Assembly: GCA_965228975.1 (NCBI GenBank)
Contig: OZ245851.1
Span: 4,898,001 to 4,962,000, forward strand
Reading direction: 5' to 3'
DNA: 64,000 nucleotides
Source: JAJFJD01 sp965228975
GTDB lineage: Bacteria > Pseudomonadota > Alphaproteobacteria > UBA8366
In this document: one piece after another, positions 44,667 to 53,262 of the stretch
Layout of the letters: each line of letters starts with the position of its first letter
Position numbering within the stretch: position 1 is the first letter of the stretch
Made by a program: the position numbers and the translations under genes
The notes under the pieces: generated by a model
Database searches by the model: none
Told to the model about the DNA's origin: nothing
What the model saw: only the letters and a program-made list of their open reading frames with translations

Positions 44667-46005
44667 TCGGTGATTGCTCCCGATCTGCATGAGCCGGGTC
44701 ACTGCCTATGCCTCGATGCTCGCTGAGCTCGTCGAGTGTCATGCCGGTCTCTGCATGACGGACCACTTCTCCGGTGGCCTGTTCCCACCGTCGAATGGCG
44801 ACGTCGACATAGCCAGGATCTATTTCTATGCCTGCTGCAACGCGACCAGTTTGCTCCGCAGCGAGGACTGTTGTGCCGGATCCGACGAAAGGATCGAGGA
44901 CAATGCCATTTCGGTCCGAGGCATCGAGGATAGCGTCGGCGATAAGAGCGATAGGCTTCACCGTTGGGTGAAGCGCGAGTTCCTCTAAGCGGCCGTTGCG
45001 GAAGGAATTGGCGCCTGGGTACGTCCACACGTTGGTGCGATTACGACCATTGACGCCGAGTTCGATATTGTTCCTGTGTCGCGCACTTCCATTCTTGAAT
45101 ACATACACCAGCTCATGTTGGGAGCGATAAAAGCTGCCCATTCCGCCATTGGATTTGGTCCAAACGCATAAGGCCTTGGTTTCTCGGTAAATATCTTCTG
45201 TTGCCGCAAGTAGCTCTGGGATATGCCGCCAGTCGATGAAGACGTAGTGCAGCGACCCATCGACACTGTGATTAGCGGCGAGCTGGAGGGACAGGTTTAA
45301 GAATGCAGTGAAGGCCTTTGGAGTCATTTCGCCAGAGCCCATGACGAACTCTTTGTGGCGAGTTCGCCCTAGTCCACTGACATGACCATTGATGGGAAGA
45401 TTGTACGGCGGGTCGGTAAAGACCAGTTGCGCATCTTTGTCAGGAAGGAGTGTGGCGAATGTGCTTGCATCCGTCGCATCGCCACAAAGCAACCGATGTC
45501 TGCCCAAATGCCAAAGGTCGCCAAGTTGCGATACGGGCGTGACGGGCAGGTCTTCTTCGGTTGGTTCATCCAAGATTGTGTCGTCTGCCGCATTGGCGAG
45601 GATGACGTCGATTTCGCCTGTTTCGAAGCCAGTTATTGAGAGGTCAAGCTCAAGGTCAAGCTCCACCAGCTCGCCTAGTTCCAGCTGCAACAGCTCAATG
45701 TCCCAACCGGCTTTCTCGGCCAGCTTATTATCGGCAAGGACATAGGCTCGCTTTTCAGCCTCACTAAGGTGGTTTATCCGAAGCGTCGGCACATTTGCCC
45801 AACCGAGGGACTCAGCTGCTCTAACGCGTCCATGGCCAGCCAGTATTTGGTCTCGCTCATCGATGAGGATCGGATTGTTAAACCCGAAAGCCTTGATGCT
45901 GTTTGCAAGTTGTTGAACTTGCTTCTTGCTATGTGTCCGAGCGTTCCGGCTGTTGAGTTTCAGTGTGCCAATTGGGCGCTCGACAATGCGTTGTATCTTT
46001 GACAC
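44659..46005 (-). CDS. ParB-domain DNA methyltransferase
   Basis: 448 aa. The N-terminal ParB/sulfiredoxin-like domain (ILIDERDQILAGHGRVRAAE) is fused to an N6-adenine/N4-cytosine methylase with FTDPPYNLP and DPFVGSGTTVLAAE. Such orphan methyltransferases are common in alphaproteobacterial phages and may mask phage DNA from restriction. It is coupled to the packaging genes. Confidence 0.9.
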   Translation of the reverse strand: MSKIQRIVERPIGTLKLNSRNARTHSKKQVQQLANSIKAFGFNNPILIDERDQILAGHGRVRAAESLGWANVPTLRINHLSEAEKRAYVLADNKLAEKAGWDIELLQLELGELVELDLELDLSITGFETGEIDVILANAADDTILDEPTEEDLPVTPVSQLGDLWHLGRHRLLCGDATDASTFATLLPDKDAQLVFTDPPYNLPINGHVSGLGRTRHKEFVMGSGEMTPKAFTAFLNLSLQLAANHSVDGSLHYVFIDWRHIPELLAATEDIYRETKALCVWTKSNGGMGSFYRSQHELVYVFKNGSARHRNNIELGVNGRNRTNVWTYPGANSFRNGRLEELALHPTVKPIALIADAILDASDRNGIVLDPFVGSGTTVLAAEQTGRVAAGIEIDPGYVDVAIRRWEQATGEVVRHAETGMTLDELSEHRGIGSDPAHADREQSPNA

Positions 46006-46107
46006 TTCCAGTTCCTCGGTTTGATGCGCGTGAGGAACTGTATGGCACCGATTGGCTGAACCGCTTTATGGCCTAATTAATCGGGGATTGGGTTTAATTG
46101 GGCCAGG

Positions 46108-46860
46108 CTACCCATGCTCACTAATTTTATCTCGGACGATCTTGCTCAAGGATCGGCTGCCAACCTGCATCCCCTCCTTCCCCAACTGTTCATTTGCACG
46201 CTTCGCGATCGCACGGGCCAGCTTGAGGAGTGCACCGGCTTCACCGCTTTGATGGGCTTCCGCGTGTCCAGCATTGTAAGACCGCTGCGGTGGTGAGCCG
46301 GTGCAATGTGTCCAAACCACCACTAGAGCGCCGACCATTTTGTGCAATTCAGATTCATCGCGCCCCCGCTTCACCTCAATCGAGGCATTGCTCGCCGCTG
46401 CGCCTATGCTCTGAAGTGGCTCACTAGCTTGATCCCACAGCTTCCTGAAAGATGGTCGTTGGTTGGTCGGGATAGACGCGTAAATCTGACGAAGTTCTCG
46501 GTCAAGGACACTTCGCCCAGGAGGACTGAGATGCTCAAATGCGTCCTGGAGCTTGTCGATGGCGCTGGAAAGCTCACGAAGCTCAGCTGCCGTTTGTGTC
46601 GATAGCTTTTTGCGGTTTTGCGAGGGTTCTGGATCTGATGGTCTATTCACGCTACCTGTGTGCCGGAGGCGAACATCACGCACTAGTTCTTCGTAGATCC
46701 TTGTCAATGCAGCCGCGATATCTTTCCTGGCATTTGCTGAAATTCGATCACCGAAATGCGTCAGTAACTCGTCGATCTCAGACTCGGTCAGTTTGTCAAT
46801 ATCATTGCGATATGCTTGCTGCCGCGACCGCGATAGGAGTTCAGCCTCGCTCGTGTTCAT
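46108..46860 (-). CDS. Hypothetical protein at island edge
   Basis: 250-aa, mainly helical protein: ESEIDELLTHFGDRISANAR near the N-terminus and a C-terminal part with VVVWTHCTGSPPQRSYN. I do not recognise a family. Base use is less GC-rich than in the hydrogenase region, like the rest of the phage block. Start 46860 follows AGAGGCC; 46884 is also possible. The space 46885-47060 shows nothing. Confidence 0.6.
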   Translation of the reverse strand: MNTSEAELLSRSRQQAYRNDIDKLTESEIDELLTHFGDRISANARKDIAAALTRIYEELVRDVRLRHTGSVNRPSDPEPSQNRKKLSTQTAAELRELSSAIDKLQDAFEHLSPPGRSVLDRELRQIYASIPTNQRPSFRKLWDQASEPLQSIGAAASNASIEVKRGRDESELHKMVGALVVVWTHCTGSPPQRSYNAGHAEAHQSGEAGALLKLARAIAKRANEQLGKEGMQVGSRSLSKIVRDKISEHG

Positions 46861-47060
46861 TGACTTGGCCTCTATATGTGACATTTGGTCAACAGCACGT
46901 CCTTATGGGCTAAGGCTCATTCGATTGCTAGCCACTCTGTTGAGATGTCAGTCACATCGTCGAAAGCGAACGAAACCAGTATCCGGACCCTGAGTCTGCT
47001 TCTAGCCAGGAGCCGACCTTGTGCGAGGGCCAACAATTCGAACTGAATAGACTGGCCGTT

Positions 47061-47453
47061 TTACTGGTGGCGTGGCTTACTAATCTCTGCATGCAACTCA
47101 ACGGGCTGGCCGTGAGGCGTCCGCAAATAGGCTTGGCGCCACTCTTCGATACGATCGCTAAGCTCTGGCTCGGTCATTATTTTCTTTCCGTCCAACAATA
47201 CCTCAACCGCGCGCAACACCGCGCGGTAGTAACTCTCTGCATTGTCGGGGGCGCCGGTTGACTGGTTGTTTTTTAATTCCTCGCCGAGTGCGCTTGCCCA
47301 TTCGTCGCGTGATAGGAGCCCCAATTCGACCAATGAATCCGCAATGCCGAGCACTTGCGCTTGCCAAGCCTCGTCAAAGACCGGCTCATTGTTTTTGCGT
47401 TGTAGGGGCGTAAGCGAATCACTCAGCTGGCTCAAGATAACTCTCCCACGCAT
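47061..47453 (-). CDS. Nitrile hydratase accessory (activator) protein
   Basis: About 130 aa. The pattern PLQRKNNEPVFDEAWQAQV to LGLLSRDEWASALGEELK and SYYRAVLRAVEVLL matches nitrile hydratase activators, which swap or deliver the metal-loaded alpha subunit. The start is uncertain: ATG at 47453, or TTG at 47435 with GGGAGAG before it; both overlap the beta gene. Confidence 0.8.
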   Translation of the reverse strand: MRGRVILSQLSDSLTPLQRKNNEPVFDEAWQAQVLGIADSLVELGLLSRDEWASALGEELKNNQSTGAPDNAESYYRAVLRAVEVLLDGKKIMTEPELSDRIEEWRQAYLRTPHGQPVELHAEISKPRHQ

Positions 47454-48096
47454 CGACATAGATGCGTTCACGGCGCCCTTGTGCCTCCGGCCAGAGTGCC
47501 GCAGCGTCAAACCTCACTGTGTAGAGGTGCTCCGGCTCGATCACGCCGACCGCGCTCAAATCCGCCAACGGCTCTTTCCCATGATGCCCATCCACGACCC
47601 CCACTTTTCCGCGGACATATGCGGGCAACCTCGTATGAAATGCGGGCACCACCGCTTTGCAGCGCACCGTTTGGCCAGCTTCGAATTTCGGCGTGGAAGC
47701 CGTACTCTCATTAACCGTACGGTCGGGAGTTACCGATGCCGTTCGTTCATGGGTCGTGCTGGCAGTTGGGACATCGTTGGTCGCAAGCTTTGCATCCGGC
47801 AACAACTCATCTAACCGAATTGTGCCATTGTCGATTAAAGTTGCCGCGAGGCTCTGTGTCCATTGGTCGTAATAATTGCGCGTAAGATAGTCGACAGGGT
47901 CTATACGCTCGCGCACATGGCGAAACCAGTCGAGCGTCCAAATCTCCGGCTTTCCGCGCCAATGTGCAAATGTACACATACAGATCGCCCACGCACGCGC
48001 CTGCCATTCTTCGTGGAAGGCGATAGCATCCTTATCCTTCTGCCAACGCACGGCTCCAAATCCTTCGCGGCCACCAAGGTCGTGGAGAGTATCCAT
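47419..48096 (-). CDS. Nitrile hydratase beta subunit
   Basis: 225 aa starting MDTLHDLGGREGFGAV, the classical beta-subunit start. FHEEWQARAWAICM, a Thr/Ser-rich linker, and the SH3-like C-terminal half (FEAGQTVRCKAVVP to YTVRFDAAALWPEA) follow. It is one chain, whereas thiocyanate hydrolase splits it into two, so nitrile hydratase is more likely. It overlaps the alpha stop in TAATG. Confidence 0.88.
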   Translation of the reverse strand: MDTLHDLGGREGFGAVRWQKDKDAIAFHEEWQARAWAICMCTFAHWRGKPEIWTLDWFRHVRERIDPVDYLTRNYYDQWTQSLAATLIDNGTIRLDELLPDAKLATNDVPTASTTHERTASVTPDRTVNESTASTPKFEAGQTVRCKAVVPAFHTRLPAYVRGKVGVVDGHHGKEPLADLSAVGVIEPEHLYTVRFDAAALWPEAQGRRERIYVDAWESYLEPAE

Positions 48097-48743
48097 TAGT
48101 TCTCTCCTTGCCGAGTGAGCAGCTCTCTGTGCGTGCCGATCATCGAATTCCGAGTGACTAATTTGAACAAGTCGTCTTCCGACCACGACTCGGTGCCCTC
48201 GGGCCTCTGCGGAACAACGATGTAGCGCCGTTCCGATGTCGAGTCCCAAACCCTCACCTCAGTGCTTTCTTCCAGCTCGACCCCGAATTCCTGCAACACC
48301 CCCCGAGGGTCACGAATAGCGCGGGCCCGGTATTCATTCGATTTGTACCAACCAGGAGAAATACCGATCAGCCGGAGCGGGTAGCAGGAGCACAGGGTGC
48401 AGACAACCAGATTGTGAACACTGTCCGTATTAAACACCGCCCGGAGGTCATAACCGCCACCCTCAGCAAGCCCTAATTCCTCAAACGCCGTCATCGCGTT
48501 CTCTCGAAGCGTCGCCTTGAACTGTGGATCGATCCACGATTTTGCTATCACGCGGGCCCCGTTTCTCGGGCCGACTTTATCTGAGAGCTTGTCGAGCCAA
48601 TTGTCGACGGTATCTGCCTCGAGTAGACCTTTCTCTATCAGCAGACTCTCTAGCGATTTAACCCGCAGCGCTGATTCTGTTGGCAAGTGGCTGTGCAGTT
48701 CTTCGTGGATGTGCGCGATCTTTTTAGAATCATATGAAGTCAT
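48096..48743 (-). CDS. Cobalt-type nitrile hydratase alpha subunit
   Basis: 215 aa; hydrates nitriles to amides. The metal claw is VVCTLCSCYP (Cys115, Cys118, Cys120); Thr after the first Cys marks the cobalt type. GWYKSNEYRARAIRDPRGVL and VTRNSMIGTH are conserved. After CSCYP the residues LRLIGISPGWYK lie between nitrile hydratase (usually PWPVLG) and thiocyanate hydrolase (PRPILG), so the substrate remains open. A strong GGGAGGGGAAG site precedes the ATG at 48743. Confidence 0.88.
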   Translation of the reverse strand: MTSYDSKKIAHIHEELHSHLPTESALRVKSLESLLIEKGLLEADTVDNWLDKLSDKVGPRNGARVIAKSWIDPQFKATLRENAMTAFEELGLAEGGGYDLRAVFNTDSVHNLVVCTLCSCYPLRLIGISPGWYKSNEYRARAIRDPRGVLQEFGVELEESTEVRVWDSTSERRYIVVPQRPEGTESWSEDDLFKLVTRNSMIGTHRELLTRQGEN

Positions 48744-48940
48744 CTTCCCCTCCCTACACAATCCAGATTTCCAGCCAGTCGCTTACCTTAGCAAGGCATC
48801 CATGCCGTGCGAAACCCCACCGATCCAAACTTCGGCTTTCGAGGGAAAAGTAGAGATTAGTTTGGATCAGCAGGAATTTTCATCAGTGCCAGAAGCGGAA
48901 GTCACCAAATTTAGTCGGCGTCGGATGGAAATGGCAGTTC

Positions 48941-50053
48941 CTATGCAGGCCGCAAAGCGTAGGTCGTTGCCAGTACAGCGAGGCTCTGGAACTTTTTGCG
49001 ATAGGCCGCAGGCGTGAGCCCAACGCGCTTTTTGAAAAGCCGTCGGAATGATGAAGCATCCTCGTAGCCCACTGCGGCGGCAATTTCCTCAATGGGGCGC
49101 TGGTCGCGTTCTAGTTCCTGTTTGGCCTCCTCAATACGCAATGCCTGAACGTAGTCCATCGGCGTGTAACCGGTGGCGGCACGAAACCGGCGTGCAAAGG
49201 TGCGCCCGCCTAGGCCGGAGCGATCGGTCATCCGCTCCACAGGGTTCTCGATATCGTAATTCTCCGCGATCCAAGCCTGACACTCGGCGACGACCGCGTC
49301 CTTCACCTCCATAGGACGCGTCATCATGGCATACGGTGACTGGCCCTCCACGTGGTCGGTCATGAGAAAAACCTTCGCGGTGTCGATTGCGTGATGGTAG
49401 CCGCAGTATCGGGCGATTAAGTAGAAGGCTAGGTCGTGCCAGGCACTAACGGCGCCGGCGGTCACGATGTTGTTCTCCTCCGCCTTTAGGCAAAGCGCCG
49501 CACTATCCACGAAGGATACGTTGGGAAAATATCTATGAAACATGTCTCGATAGGCCCAATGCGCAGTTGCCGCACGACCTTCGAGAACGCCTGAGTCGGC
49601 CAGTACCAGAGACCCAGAGCAGACCGAGGTCAGTAGGCTGCCTGCTGCATGCATATCACGTAGCCACACACACTCTCGGGGATAGCGTCCAGTAGGTACT
49701 GCCGTGACGGCTACGTACATGTCGCAGACAACAATCGCGTCCGGCACGCTGTCGGGGTACTGGAAGTCATCTACAGCAGCATGGGGACGAACGGGAATGT
49801 CGCCGACACAACTAAACGGCCTGCCGTCGGCGGAGACGATCTTGATATCCAAGAGCTCACGCTCCGGCGCGCCCTTGACCAACTCGGGATAAATAACACC
49901 GACGGTCGTCAGCACGTCGTAGAGCCCGTAGAGGACCATGGCCGAGGTTTCGGGTGAAGCGAGAAGCACAATGGTCGGTCGCTCTCGGCTGGCTTTGGCT
50001 TTATCTGTCACTTTTCGCTCGGTTATAACGTATCGGGCCGGATGTTTTGTCAT
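48941..50053 (-). CDS. GlxA-type AraC transcriptional regulator
   Basis: 370 aa. An N-terminal DJ-1/PfpI-like domain (SVCSGSLVLADSGVLEGR in place of the catalytic nucleophile elbow) precedes a C-terminal AraC double HTH (SGLGGRTFARRFRAATGYTP, then IEEIAAAVGYEDASSFRRLF). Relatives sense betaine, carnitine or arginine. It lies upstream of the nitrile hydratase genes on the same strand and divergent from the homocysteine methyltransferase gene, so it may control either. Start 50053 was chosen because the frame above it enters the neighbouring gene. Confidence 0.85.
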   Translation of the reverse strand: MTKHPARYVITERKVTDKAKASRERPTIVLLASPETSAMVLYGLYDVLTTVGVIYPELVKGAPERELLDIKIVSADGRPFSCVGDIPVRPHAAVDDFQYPDSVPDAIVVCDMYVAVTAVPTGRYPRECVWLRDMHAAGSLLTSVCSGSLVLADSGVLEGRAATAHWAYRDMFHRYFPNVSFVDSAALCLKAEENNIVTAGAVSAWHDLAFYLIARYCGYHHAIDTAKVFLMTDHVEGQSPYAMMTRPMEVKDAVVAECQAWIAENYDIENPVERMTDRSGLGGRTFARRFRAATGYTPMDYVQALRIEEAKQELERDQRPIEEIAAAVGYEDASSFRRLFKKRVGLTPAAYRKKFQSLAVLATTYALRPA

Positions 50054-50140
50054 TTTTGGCACGTTAGCGTCCTTTCTGCCACTGTCTCCGGCGAACGTTG
50101 TTATCGATACTGGGCCTACATTGCCAGTAAGGAGGCTTCC

Positions 50141-51100
50141 ATGAACTTTTCTCACCCTGACACCAGAGACGGCGTCCTCTATCTGACCGAAGGCGGATTC
50201 GAGACTGAGCTGATGTACCTCCATGGCTTCGAGTTGCCTTGTTTTGCGGCGTTCACGCTTCTCGATACGCCTCAAGGAACGGCCGCGCTCCGCGGAATTT
50301 ATACGCGTGTTTGCAACGTCGCCGCCGCTGAGGGTTGCGGCGTCCTTCTCGGCTGGCTTAACTACCGCGCCAGTCCTGACTGGGGCACGAAGCTCGGGCT
50401 TTCGCGCGAGGGGCTCAGGGAGGCGACCTTGCGGTCGATCGAGTTCCTTGACGGGATACGTAAGGAATATGCCGCAGAAATTCCGGACTTCTTGATCTCA
50501 GACGCGATCGGCCCACGAGGAGACGCCTATGGCACAGGGGAAAATATCACAGCGGAAGAGGCGGAGGATTATCATTCGGTTCAACTCGAAACGTTGAAAG
50601 AGTCGGCCTGTAATGCAGTTCAGCATGTGACAGCGAACAACATCCCGGAGGCAATCGGCATCGCGCGTGCCGCCCAAGCTCTCGACATGAAGGTGGGAGT
50701 TTCCTGGTCGCTGAACGCCGAAAGCCGACTATCTTCCGGTCCAACTCTGGAAGATGCCATTACACAGACCGATGCTGACCTGCCGGGCGCCATCGCCTGG
50801 CACGCAACGAACTGCTCGCATCCGCTCGAGTTCGAACCAGCGCTGACACCGGGAAGTTGGCTTGAGCGGCTACGGTGTATTCGGCCCAATGCGGTGGCGA
50901 TGGACAAGATCGCGCTTTGCAAGCTCGGCCATCTCGAGGATGGCGATCCGGTGGAATTAGGCAGACAAATGGGCGAAGTCGCACTCCGGTTCCCATGGAT
51001 GGACATTTGGGGAGGTTGCTGCGGTACCGACCACCGTCATCTCAGGGAGATTGCGCAGAATGTGAAGGCGGCCCGGACGGAAACCCTCGTTTCGGCTTGA
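50141..51100 (+). CDS. Homocysteine S-methyltransferase family protein
   Basis: 319-aa TIM-barrel methyltransferase of the BHMT/MmuM family, which moves a methyl group from betaine, dimethylsulfonium compounds or S-methylmethionine to homocysteine. The zinc ligands are in HATNCSHP and WGGCCGTDHRH. AAGGAGG precedes the ATG, a strong site. The divergent GlxA-type regulator is of a kind that often answers to betaine-like compounds. Confidence 0.87.
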   Translation: MNFSHPDTRDGVLYLTEGGFETELMYLHGFELPCFAAFTLLDTPQGTAALRGIYTRVCNVAAAEGCGVLLGWLNYRASPDWGTKLGLSREGLREATLRSIEFLDGIRKEYAAEIPDFLISDAIGPRGDAYGTGENITAEEAEDYHSVQLETLKESACNAVQHVTANNIPEAIGIARAAQALDMKVGVSWSLNAESRLSSGPTLEDAITQTDADLPGAIAWHATNCSHPLEFEPALTPGSWLERLRCIRPNAVAMDKIALCKLGHLEDGDPVELGRQMGEVALRFPWMDIWGGCCGTDHRHLREIAQNVKAARTETLVSA

Positions 51101-51302
51101 GATTGAACTGCAACTGCCCGGCTAAATTTGGTTGAATCGAAATTTCGCGGCTGCGTCAGAATCGGTTCGATTTGATCGAGAAGCGGTCAAATTGATTGAC
51201 ACGGGCTCTAGACTTATGTTCCCCGTCAGATTTAGTTGGACAGCATTGCTGAATTGAGGAGGAGAGTGTTTTTGGCTCATCGTAGCGACGTAAGGAGCGA
51301 AG

Positions 51303-51677
51303 ATGAGACGGAAACACACAAGCAAAGCGGATAGTGTCGAGAAGACCGTCCGTGATATCCGCCGGGCAGCGCGCAAGCAGTATTCTGCCGAAGAAAAGAT
51401 CCGCATTGTCCTGGAAGGTCTGCGCGGTGAAGACAGCATCGCGGAGCTGTGCCGCCGTGAGGGCATCGCCCAGAGCCTCTATTACAAATGGTCGAAGGAG
51501 TTCCTGGAAGCAGGCAAGAAGCGCCTTGCCGGCGACACGGCGCGTGCGGCGACGAGTGACGAGGTAAAGGGGTTGCGAGCTGAGGCTCGGAGCCTGAAAG
51601 AGGCTCTGGCCGAGCAGATGCTGGAGAACCGATTGCTCAAAAAAAGCGTTCTCGGGGATGGGGAAGACGATACATGA
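51303..51677 (+). CDS. IS3-family transposase OrfA
   Basis: 124-aa helix-turn-helix protein (YSAEEKIRIVLEGLRGEDSI to LCRREGIAQSLYYKWSKEFL) with a leucine-zipper-like tail. It overlaps OrfB by ATGA; in this family OrfAB is usually made by frameshifting or coupling. Confidence 0.9.
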   Translation: MRRKHTSKADSVEKTVRDIRRAARKQYSAEEKIRIVLEGLRGEDSIAELCRREGIAQSLYYKWSKEFLEAGKKRLAGDTARAATSDEVKGLRAEARSLKEALAEQMLENRLLKKSVLGDGEDDT

Positions 51678-52657
51678 GGTATCCCGCATCCGAGAAGTTG
51701 GAGATCATCCGTCTGGTCGAAAGGTCATCGCTGTCCATAAGCCGAACACTGACACAGCTGGGGATCCCACGATCGACATTCTATAACTGGTACGACCGGT
51801 TCATCACCGGCGGGGTGGAGGCCCTAGAGGATAGAACGCCACGGCCGCGGCAAGTCTGGAACAAGGTGCCGGATGATATTGCCACCGCAGTCATCGATCT
51901 TGCCCTGGAAAAACCGGAACTGTCGCCCCGGGAGCTAGCTGTCACCTTCACAGAGAAGCGCCGCTACTTTCTATCAGAAGCGACCGTTTACCGTCTTCTC
52001 AAGGCCCAGGACCTGATCACCAGCCCGGCCTATATCCTGATGAAGGCGGGTAACGAGTTCCAGCACAAGACGACGGCACCGAACCAGCTGTGGCAGACCG
52101 ACTTCACCTACTTCAAAGTCATCGGTTGGGGCTGGTTCTATCTGTCGACGGTGCTCGACGACTTCTCACGCTACATTCTCGCGTGGAAGCTCTGCACCAC
52201 GATGACAGCGACGGACGTGTCCGACACGCTGGACATCGCCCTAAAGGCAGCTGATCTCGACCAGGTCAGAGTTCGTCATCGTCCCAGGTTGCTCAGCGAC
52301 AATGGGCCATCATATGTCTCCGGCGAACTGGCCAAATGGCTGGAAAGCCAGGGCATGGATCACACTCGCGGCCGTCCCTACCACCCCATGACGCAGGGCA
52401 AAATCGAGCGATGGCATCGATCACTGAAGAACCAGATCTTGCTCGATAACTACTACCTGCCTGGACAGCTGGAACAACGCATCAAACAGTTCGTCAGCCA
52501 TTACAACACACGGAGATATCATGAGAGCTTGAACAATCTGACACCGGAGGACGTTTACCTCGGACGGGGTCAGGCGATTCTCAATGAACGCGAGAAAATC
52601 AAACATGCGACCATGCAAACCAGGCGAACATTGCACCGTCAGGCCATGGCCGCTTAA
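51674..52657 (+). CDS. IS3-family transposase OrfB (DDE integrase)
   Basis: 327-aa integrase. The catalytic triad is visible as QTDFTYFK, LLSDNGPSYVS and QGKIERWHRSLK with 35-residue D-E spacing. YRLLKAQDLI and YNTRRYHESL are typical. The gene is intact, so the element could still be active. Confidence 0.92.
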   Translation: MRYPASEKLEIIRLVERSSLSISRTLTQLGIPRSTFYNWYDRFITGGVEALEDRTPRPRQVWNKVPDDIATAVIDLALEKPELSPRELAVTFTEKRRYFLSEATVYRLLKAQDLITSPAYILMKAGNEFQHKTTAPNQLWQTDFTYFKVIGWGWFYLSTVLDDFSRYILAWKLCTTMTATDVSDTLDIALKAADLDQVRVRHRPRLLSDNGPSYVSGELAKWLESQGMDHTRGRPYHPMTQGKIERWHRSLKNQILLDNYYLPGQLEQRIKQFVSHYNTRRYHESLNNLTPEDVYLGRGQAILNEREKIKHATMQTRRTLHRQAMAA

Positions 52658-52721
52658 CATCAAACAAAGGAGCCAGACACTCTCCTATTCAGGAAACCAA
52701 ACTGTCCGAAAAACTCTGACG

Positions 52722-53262
52722 ACATACAGGCCTGACGCTCTGTCGCGATCTGAGGGCAACAACCGACGTTCCCGTGGTGATGCTCACCGCCAAGGGAGAA
52801 GAATTCGATCGGGTGCTGGGGTTGGAGATGGGAGCGGATGACTATCTCGCGAAGCCGTTCAGCGGCAGGGAGTTGGTTGCCCGGATTAAAGCCGTGCTCA
52901 GACGAGCCCAGGCAATGCCGTCAGGCCAAGGTGCGCATGGCATGAAAGGGTGGAAGTTCGATCGCTGGAATCTTGATGTTTCGGCGCGCAATCTGCGGTC
53001 GGAAAACAATGTCGTCGTGCCCTTGAGTACAGCGGAATTCAATCTCCTTCAGGCGTTTGTCGAAAGGCCGCAGATCGTGCTGACGCGCGATCAGTTGCTT
53101 GATCTTACGAGAGGTCGCGACGCCGACTTCGTTGACCGCAGCATCGACACGCGGATCAGCCGCCTGCGACGGAAGGTTGAAAGAGACCCTCAGAACCCAG
53201 AGATTATCAAAACCGTGTGGGGTGGCGGCTACGTCTTTGCGGCGGAGGTGACACGAGAATGA
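52722..53262 (+). pseudogene. OmpR-family response regulator lacking its N-terminus
   Basis: Directly at the IS right end the frame reads GLTLCRDLRATTDVPVVMLT, then GADDYLAKPF and a full winged-helix domain (FVDRSIDTRISRLRRKVERD, WGGGYVFAAE). This is a receiver domain joined mid-way: the first ~55 residues with the phospho-acceptor Asp are gone and are not found left of the IS. Internal starts (ATG 52774) would give only DNA-binding activity without control by phosphorylation. Confidence 0.85.

Larger units (their letters stand above)
51224..52721 (+). mobile_element. IS3-family insertion sequence
   Basis: About 1.5 kb. Ends show imperfect inverted repeats: CGTCAGATTTAGTTGGACAG on the left against CGTCAGAGTTTTTCGGACAG read inward from the right (52702-52721). 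GGAGAGTGT follows a little further in on both sides. No 3-4 bp target duplication is visible. It encodes intact OrfA and OrfB. Confidence 0.88.

Noticed and set aside
51181..51224. MerR-type promoter TTGACACGGGCTCTAGACTTATG left of the IS3 element
   Set aside because: No properly spaced -10 or good palindrome, and no gene follows before the IS end.
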